Part shown: positions 38,636 through 41,840 of the stretch, piece after piece | How positions within the stretch are numbered: the first letter of the stretch is position 1 | Layout: every line of letters begins with the position of its first letter | Source: Clostridia bacterium | GTDB lineage: Bacteria > Bacillota > Clostridia > Oscillospirales > CAG-272 | Reading direction: 5' to 3' | DNA length: 41,840 nucleotides | Assembly: GCA_017508425.1 (NCBI GenBank) | Contig: JAFVYZ010000039.1 | Location: forward strand, 1 to 41,840 | Notes under the pieces: model-generated | The model's input: only the letters and a program-made list of their open reading frames with translations | What the model was told of the DNA's origin: nothing | Database searches by the model: none | Position numbers and translations under genes: made by a program

Positions 38636-39826
38636 TTACTTCAAAAGGTCTGCCGCAAGAAGAGGCGCCATATCGCGCTTTTCCCACGGAATATCAAGAT
38701 CCTCTCTACCCATGTGCCCGTAAGCGGCAAGCTGTGCATAAATGGGGCGGCGAAGCCCAAAGCGCTCGATAATGGCAGCGGGACGCAGGTCAAAGTGGCG
38801 CTCCACAGCCTTGGCGATCTCCTCCTCGGGGGCCTTGCCCGTGCCAAAGGTATCGATCATTACCGATACAGGGCGAGCCACGCCAATGGCGTACGCGACC
38901 TCTACCTCACAGCGGTCGGCAAGACCTGCCGCCACCACGTTTTTAGCAATGTAACGTGCGGCATAGCAAGCCGAACGGTCAACCTTGGTGGGATCCTTGC
39001 CCGAGAACGCACCTCCGCCGTGACGCGCATAGCCGCCGTAGGTATCCACAATGATCTTACGGCCCGTCAGGCCCGTATCACCCGCAGGACCGCCTACCAC
39101 GAAGCGTCCCGTGGGATTGACGTAAATAATGGTATTCTCATCAAGGAGCTCTTTGGGGATAATGGGCTTGATCACGTGCTCGATCATATCGGCACGGATC
39201 TCCTCAAGCGTCGCCTCGGGCGCATGCTGGGTAGAAATAACCACCGTATCCACGCGAACGGGCTTGTCGTCCACATATTCGACCGTCACCTGGGTCTTGC
39301 CGTCGGGACGAAGATACGGGAGTGTACCGTCCTTTCTGACAGCCGTCAGACGCTTGGCGAGCTTGTGCGCGAGCGAGATCGGCAGGGGCATCAGCTCCTC
39401 GGTTTCGTTGCAGGCATAGCCAAACATCATACCCTGGTCGCCGGCACCGGTGTCAAGGGCATCGGTCATCGTGCCCTCTTTGGCCTCAAGGGCTTTATCG
39501 ACACCCATGGCGATATCGGGCGACTGCTCGTGAATGGAGCTGAGCACCGCACAGCTATCGCAGTCAAAGCCGTATTTTGCGCGGTCATAGCCGATCTCAC
39601 GCACCGTTTCGCGCACGATGCTCTGAAAATCCACGTACGCCTCGGTGGTGATCTCACCCATCACGCAGACCATGCCCGTGGTGCAAAAGGTTTCGCACGC
39701 CACGCGCGATGTGGGATCCTCACGAAGGATCGCATCCAGGATCGAGTCCGAGATCTTGTCACAAATTTTATCGGGATGCCCTTCCGTTACGGACTCCGAC
39801 GTAAACAGCATTCTTTTGTTACTCAT
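38636..39826 (-). CDS. metK: S-adenosylmethionine synthetase
   Basis: The 396-residue protein has the N-terminal G-H-P-D-K (16-20), the first signature [11 protein letters not shown] near 116-126 and the second [14 protein letters not shown] near 258-271. It makes S-adenosylmethionine from methionine and ATP. GAGG lies 6 bases before the ATG at 39826 (3 before an ATG at 39829). A SAM-I riboswitch with a terminator controls it: a feedback loop on its own product. Confidence 0.97.
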   Translation of the reverse strand: MSNKRMLFTSESVTEGHPDKICDKISDSILDAILREDPTSRVACETFCTTGMVCVMGEITTEAYVDFQSIVRETVREIGYDRAKYGFDCDSCAVLSSIHEQSPDIAMGVDKALEAKEGTMTDALDTGAGDQGMMFGYACNETEELMPLPISLAHKLAKRLTAVRKDGTLPYLRPDGKTQVTVEYVDDKPVRVDTVVISTQHAPEATLEEIRADMIEHVIKPIIPKELLDENTIIYVNPTGRFVVGGPAGDTGLTGRKIIVDTYGGYARHGGGAFSGKDPTKVDRSACYAARYIAKNVVAAGLADRCEVEVAYAIGVARPVSVMIDTFGTGKAPEEEIAKAVERHFDLRPAAIIERFGLRRPIYAQLAAYGHMGREDLDIPWEKRDMAPLLAADLLK

Positions 39827-39835
39827 CATACACCT

Positions 39836-39961
39836 CAACAAAAAAATCCCTCGGCGACCGAGGGAGAACTTTTTTAATATTCATCTCTCGGGATTTAGCA
39901 CCTTGTTAAAAAACAGGTTGCTGTAGGGTCATAGGGCCTGTCCCTCGCCTACTCTTGATGA
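39836..39961 (-). promoter_or_regulatory. SAM-I (S-box) riboswitch with terminator
   Basis: On the - strand the aptamer (39961-39881) shows the S-box core: A-T-C-A-A-G-A-G, GAGGGACAGGCCCTATGA, G-C-A-A-C-C and AAGGTGCTAAATCC, with P1 closing TCATC to GATGA. The terminator stem CTCCCTCGG / CCGAGGGA (39847-39866) is followed by seven U and lies just before metK. The aptamer P1-side CCCGAGAG can pair with the terminator arm as an antiterminator. High SAM should stop transcription. Confidence 0.92.
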
Positions 39962-39980
39962 CATATTCGATTGCTTAAAT

Positions 39981-40009
39981 AGTATAACATAAACCCCTTA
40001 CAAATGCAA
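39981..40009 (-). promoter_or_regulatory. metK promoter
   Basis: TTGCAT (40009-40004), a 17 bp spacer and TATACT (39986-39981) on the - strand, just before the riboswitch. A hairpin AAACCCCTT / AAGGGGTTT (39990-40015) overlaps the -35 box and may be the terminator of the 40035 gene. Confidence 0.7.
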
Positions 40010-40034
40010 GGGGTTTTCGTCGCTTTTTAACGAT

Positions 40035-40547
40035 TTACGCAAAAATTTTGAACGCGGCTACCACGCCGTAAGAGGCCAACGTCATAATGACGCCTGCCAG
40101 CATCACGCCGAGCAAGCACGAGAGGAACGCCTTGTGGGGCTTCATGTTGATCATTGCTGCCACAAGCGAACCCGTCCACGCGCCCGTCACGGGCAACGGA
40201 ATGGCCACGAACAGGCATACGCCCCAAAAAGAATATTTTTCAATCTTAGCGCGGTTTTTTTCGGCCTTGTTAGTCAGCCAACTCCCCACCTTGTTGAAAA
40301 ATTTCACGCGCGAGGTACACATCCACGCAATGATCTTTTTGATAAACAATAAAATAAACGGCACCGGCAACATATTGCCAAGCACGGCAAAAAGATAATT
40401 CTGCCACCAGGGGAGTCCGAGTGCTGCCCCCAAGGGGATCGCTCCTCGCAGCTCAATAATGGGGATCATCGAGCAAATGACAACACCCAAACGTGCGCCA
40501 AGCGTTTCGGTCAGAAAGGTTTCGATCGCTCCGATCATAGCATGCAT
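40035..40547 (-). CDS. Small multidrug-export (COG2426) family membrane protein
   Basis: The 170-residue protein has hydrophobic segments near 15-45, 50-70, 105-125 and 140-168, the conserved P-I-I-E-L-R-G-A-I-P-L-G near 29-40 and the VTT/DedA-like re-entrant motif A-I-P-L-P-V-T-G-A-W-T-G near 115-126. The family is named for export but its substrate is not established. AAGGAG lies 7 bases before the ATG, and the gene follows ribU by 18 bases, so the FMN riboswitch probably controls both. Confidence 0.85.
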   Translation of the reverse strand: MHAMIGAIETFLTETLGARLGVVICSMIPIIELRGAIPLGAALGLPWWQNYLFAVLGNMLPVPFILLFIKKIIAWMCTSRVKFFNKVGSWLTNKAEKNRAKIEKYSFWGVCLFVAIPLPVTGAWTGSLVAAMINMKPHKAFLSCLLGVMLAGVIMTLASYGVVAAFKIFA

Positions 40548-40565
40548 AAATGCTCTCCTTTATTT

Positions 40566-41276
40566 TTATAGTCCGAAATCAAAGGTGCCTTGAAACACCG
40601 TAAAGATAAGTACCATAGAGATCACGATCAGCAACACGGCCACGGTGCTGACGATCACGGAAACAAGCATCTTACCCGCAGGTTTTGCTTGCGCCGCGGC
40701 GCCGGATTTGCGATACGGCAGGAAACCCGTACGACGAAGCGCGCGTGAGGTGGGCTTATAAAGAAGCAGTACGATGCCGACGTTGGTGATCGCTTTGAGA
40801 AGATTAAAGGGAAACAGAAGCGTGGGGATCATTTCGCGAACGGTGGTAGTCGTCATACCGTTTGCCGCCATAAACAAGGGGGTGATAAAGAGATTTGCCG
40901 TAAGCATAACGGCAATCATCACAAAGGCAGCCGAAAGAAGTGCTGCAATAGCACCAAAAAGGGTTTTTTTGTATTTATAAATGAGTGACGCGGTAACACT
41001 AAAGGAAACCGAGCCGAGTATGTTCATAATCAGACCGTAATAGCCCGTGGAGCTGACTGCCAGCTCAAATACGGGTACGATGATCGAAACAATAAGGGCT
41101 GAAAGCGGGCCAAAGCACAGCCCGCAAAGGGTGATCACAGCATCCTTTGCATCGAGCGAAAGAAATGCCACCTTGATATTGTGTGTCACAAGCATGACAA
41201 CGTATGCCATGGCACAGAACAGGGCGATGATGATCATACGGCGAATAGCTGCACGCGTTTTTTCTTGATGATGCAT
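40566..41276 (-). CDS. ribU: Riboflavin ECF transporter S component
   Basis: The 236-residue protein has six predicted membrane segments and the RibU signature D-A-K-D-A-V-I-T-L-C-G-L-C-F-G-P near 42-57 with P-V-F-E near 68-71, which binds riboflavin. It works with the shared EcfAA'T module, not present in the window. I choose the ATG at 41276 because GGGAGG lies 7 bases before it and it gives the family N-terminus; an upstream frame extends into the riboswitch terminator. Control by an upstream FMN riboswitch supports the assignment. Confidence 0.93.
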   Translation of the reverse strand: MHHQEKTRAAIRRMIIIALFCAMAYVVMLVTHNIKVAFLSLDAKDAVITLCGLCFGPLSALIVSIIVPVFELAVSSTGYYGLIMNILGSVSFSVTASLIYKYKKTLFGAIAALLSAAFVMIAVMLTANLFITPLFMAANGMTTTTVREMIPTLLFPFNLLKAITNVGIVLLLYKPTSRALRRTGFLPYRKSGAAAQAKPAGKMLVSVIVSTVAVLLIVISMVLIFTVFQGTFDFGL

Positions 41277-41313
41277 TGATAAACCTCCCAAAATACATGG
41301 CTTGGAAGATATA

Positions 41314-41340
41314 AGCAAAAAGCCCGACAAACACGCCGGG
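41314..41340 (-). terminator. FMN riboswitch expression-platform terminator
   Basis: On the - strand CCCGGC-n6-GTCGGG (one G-U pair) is followed by a U run, between the aptamer and the ribU start. Confidence 0.75.
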
Positions 41341-41358
41341 GTTGAAAAATAGCGCTGA

Positions 41359-41469
41359 TATCTTCTCTCATCCGGACTTTAACCGTCGGTTTGGGAATTT
41401 CACCCAATCGGCACCTGAAAAGGTGTTCGCAGACTGTAACTGCCGGTATGGAATTACACCAATCCCCGA
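41359..41469 (-). promoter_or_regulatory. FMN riboswitch (RFN element)
   Basis: The - strand reads TCGGGGATTGGTGTAATTCC, then ACCGGCAGTTACAGTCTGCG, CAGGTGCCGATTGGGTGAAATTCC and AGCCGACGGTTAAAGTCCGGATG-like CCGACGGTTAAAGTCCGGAT, followed by G-A-G-A-G-A-A-G-A. These are the conserved RFN helices. FMN binding should favour the terminator and lower ribU expression. Confidence 0.95.
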
Positions 41470-41494
41470 AAATATTGTTTTTTAGTTAGAAGTA

Positions 41495-41520
41495 ACTCCC
41501 GACCCTTTCGGGTCGGGAGT
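41495..41520 (-). terminator. tuf terminator-like hairpin
   Basis: ACTCCCGACCC and GGGTCGGGAGT form a perfect 11 bp stem around four bases, 32 bases after the tuf stop. The U run is poor (TTACTTCT). No clear separate promoter for ribU is visible between it and the riboswitch. Confidence 0.55.
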
Positions 41521-41552
41521 ACAAAATATTGATGCTATATCAGAAGTATAAA

Positions 41553-41840
41553 TTACTCGATGATCTTAGCAACAACGCCGGAACCAACGGTACGGCCACC
41601 CTCACGGATAGCGAAACGAAGGCCTTCCTCGCAAGCGATGGGGCTGATAAGCTCAACGGTCATATCAACGTTATCGCCGGGGCGGCACATCTCAACGCCT
41701 TCAGGAAGGTTGATGGTACCGGTAACGTCGGTCGTTCTGAAGTAGAACTGAGGACGGTAGCCAGCGAAGAAGGGCTTGGAACGGCCGCCTTCCTTCTCGG
41801 TAAGAACGTAAACCTGACCAAGGAACTTGGTGTGGGGCTT
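41553..41840 (-). CDS. tuf: Elongation factor Tu, C-terminal part (5' end outside window)
   Basis: The visible 95 residues end ...V-V-A-K-I-I-E-stop. They include [14 protein letters not shown] near the edge, [29 protein letters not shown] and [13 protein letters not shown]. This is domain III of EF-Tu, which delivers aminoacyl-tRNA to the ribosome. The frame is open to base 41840, so about three quarters of the gene lies outside. Confidence 0.98.
   Translation of the reverse strand, partial: KPHTKFLGQVYVLTEKEGGRSKPFFAGYRPQFYFRTTDVTGTINLPEGVEMCRPGDNVDMTVELISPIACEEGLRFAIREGGRTVGSGVVAKIIE

Noticed and set aside
41470-41552. Separate promoter for ribU
   Set aside because: AT-rich hexamers exist but none has acceptable boxes with 16-18 bp spacing, so I did not call one.

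Overview
The window looks like the chromosome of a Gram-positive, low-to-medium GC Clostridia-type bacterium (Bacillota), probably an uncultured gut lineage. The support is: strong Shine-Dalgarno sites, TTGACA/TATAAT promoters with 17-18 bp spacers, a SAM-I riboswitch on metK, an FMN riboswitch on ribU, a one-piece tmRNA, MreB, RecD2, ComF, and many type II signal peptides with a lipobox but no outer-membrane genes. A species cannot be named from the sequence alone.

Layout. 1-1980 is an AT-rich accessory segment: an Xre repressor cut by the window edge, a GNAT acetyltransferase remnant, four small + strand genes (one ribbon-helix-helix-like, one membrane protein), a probable antisense RNA, and two sets of iteron-like repeats. 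1985-2679 holds an ASCH-domain gene and a four-helix-bundle gene. 2727-2904 is an array of small hairpins separated by a conserved 10-mer. ssrA (tmRNA) follows at 2949-3317 on the - strand. 3396-10105 (- strand) is a likely operon: Xre regulator, small lipoprotein, smpB, and a 1634-residue membrane-anchored repeat protein, so smpB and ssrA flank the giant gene.

10320-22153 is a block of seven - strand lipoprotein genes: one with fibronectin-III-like repeats and six with Listeria/Bacteroides (InlB-B-type) repeats. They form two operons, and the second contains a duplicated copy of the two-gene module that makes up the first. This looks like a cell-surface or adhesion locus.

22314-27295 is mostly housekeeping: a RibD-C/DHFR-fold reductase, a small membrane protein, cytidine deaminase, rpsI-rplM, an S1-domain protein (+) and ispE. 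The gap 23849-24345 holds a second hairpin array and att-like repeats of the 3' end of rpsI. 27455-32537 (+) encodes an AI-2E-family transporter with an extra membrane domain, HtpG, a divergent prephenate-dehydratase/ACT-like protein and a TSCPD protein. 32676-41840 (-) encodes PepD, MreB, ComF, RecD2, a small membrane protein, MetK, a small-export family protein, RibU and the 3' end of tuf.

The most interesting signals are non-coding: two hairpin arrays with the same mirror-symmetric layout but unrelated spacers, duplicated rpsI ends that look like recombination scars, and a convergent sense/antisense unit in the accessory segment. Among proteins, the duplicated lipoprotein operons and the giant repeat protein between smpB and ssrA stand out.
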